A stretch of 5,855 nt of DNA from Hyphomicrobiales bacterium (GTDB taxonomy: Bacteria; Pseudomonadota; Alphaproteobacteria; Rhizobiales; Aestuariivirgaceae): NCBI GenBank assembly GCA_003151375.1, contig PLXI01000168.1, positions 4,011-9,865 on the forward strand, written 5' to 3'. The position numbers and the translations under genes are program-made. Positions 5,472-5,855 of the stretch are shown in pieces. A model generated the notes under the pieces. It searched no databases. It worked only from the letters and a program-made list of their open reading frames with translations, and was not told the DNA's origin. Positions within the stretch are counted from its first letter, which is position 1. The number at the start of each line of letters is the position of its first letter.

Positions 5472-5855
5472 GCCTTCGGGCGCGATTGCATGACGGCAAG
5501 CCCTTCCTGTTTTCATGGATGGGCATCCCCGGCGCGCAATTGGCAGGTCAATTAGCGCGTGCTGGACTTGACGGTGTGACGCTGGATTTGCAGCATGGGC
5601 TCATTGGCATGGACAGCGCTGGCGAAATGGCAGCGTCAATTACGGCAGCGGGCAAGCCGGTCATCACCCGCGTGTTGTGGAATGATCCCGGCCTCATCGG
5701 CCAGGCCTTAGATTTCGGCTCATCAGTGGTGATTGCGCCGATGATCAATTCTGCTGAACATGCACGTGCTTTGGTGAAAGCTGCGAAATATCCACCACTG
5801 GGCCAGCGTTCCTGGGGTGGCTATGCCATGGTGCAAGCCTCAGGCAAATCGGCGG
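5468..5855 (+). CDS. HpcH/HpaI aldolase family protein (5' part, runs off the window)
   Basis: First 129 codons of a class II pyruvate-type aldolase, a TIM-barrel enzyme of the HpcH/HpaI group whose members cleave or form 4-hydroxy-2-oxo acids with a divalent metal. Family blocks are LDLQHG (39-44), TRVLWNDPGLIGQALDFG (67-84), VIAPMINSAEHA (88-99) and YPPLGQRSWGG (108-118). By comparison with HpaI, Asp40, His43, Arg68 and Asp82 correspond to conserved active-site positions. The metal-ligand region that follows is outside the window. The ATG overlaps the DUF1476 stop by ATGA and has no good SD, so translation is probably coupled to the upstream gene. The exact substrate cannot be assigned: hydroxy-oxo-heptanedioate, 2-keto-3-deoxy sugar acids or others are all possible in this family. 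Confidence 0.93.
   Translation, partial: MSLRARLHDGKPFLFSWMGIPGAQLAGQLARAGLDGVTLDLQHGLIGMDSAGEMAASITAAGKPVITRVLWNDPGLIGQALDFGSSVVIAPMINSAEHARALVKAAKYPPLGQRSWGGYAMVQASGKSA

Noticed and set aside
5294..5748. Minus-strand open frames opposite DUF1476 and the aldolase
   Set aside because: They overlap clear genes on the other strand and have no family features.
1..5855. Insertion sequences, tRNA or rRNA genes, CRISPR arrays, phage genes
   Set aside because: I saw no terminal inverted repeats with target duplications, no transposase or integrase motifs, no repeat-spacer periodicity and no tRNA-like arms.

Overview
The window carries the core of a purine-biosynthesis gene cluster on the minus strand and the start of an unrelated two-gene unit on the plus strand. 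The organism is almost certainly an alphaproteobacterium, most likely of the Hyphomicrobiales (Rhizobiales). This rests on the split small-PurL/PurQ/PurS form of FGAM synthase, the purC-purS-purQ-purL order, protein sequences that resemble rhizobial family members as I remember them, and a DUF1476 gene, a family typical of Alphaproteobacteria. No genus can be named from the sequence alone.

Minus strand, in transcription order (high to low coordinates): purC (4956-4177), purS (4175-3936), purQ (3932-3267), a multi-pass membrane protein of the PAP2/Aur1-like phosphatase superfamily (3193-2135), an unrecognised 67-residue protein (2020-1817), and the first 587 codons of purL (1763 to the window edge). 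purC, purS and purQ are packed within 1-3 nt of each other and are clearly one operon. PurL, PurQ and PurS together form the FGAR amidotransferase complex, and PurC (SAICAR synthetase) acts later in the same pathway.

The membrane protein and the small protein separate purQ from its partner purL and have no evident purine role. A GC-rich hairpin with a U-rich tail lies across the purQ stop codon. The 114-nt gap before the small gene holds inverted repeats. Another hairpin abuts the purL start codon. Expression of purL may therefore not simply follow that of purCSQ.

Plus strand: after a 188-nt divergent intergenic region come a DUF1476 protein (5145-5471; the family includes the zeta inhibitor subunit of alphaproteobacterial F1-ATPase) and, overlapping it by ATGA, an HpcH/HpaI-type aldolase truncated by the window edge (5468-5855).

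No RNA gene, insertion sequence, CRISPR array or phage gene is visible. The window is mostly conserved housekeeping sequence. The least explained part is the PAP2/small-protein insert and its flanking control-like structures (about 1764-3276).
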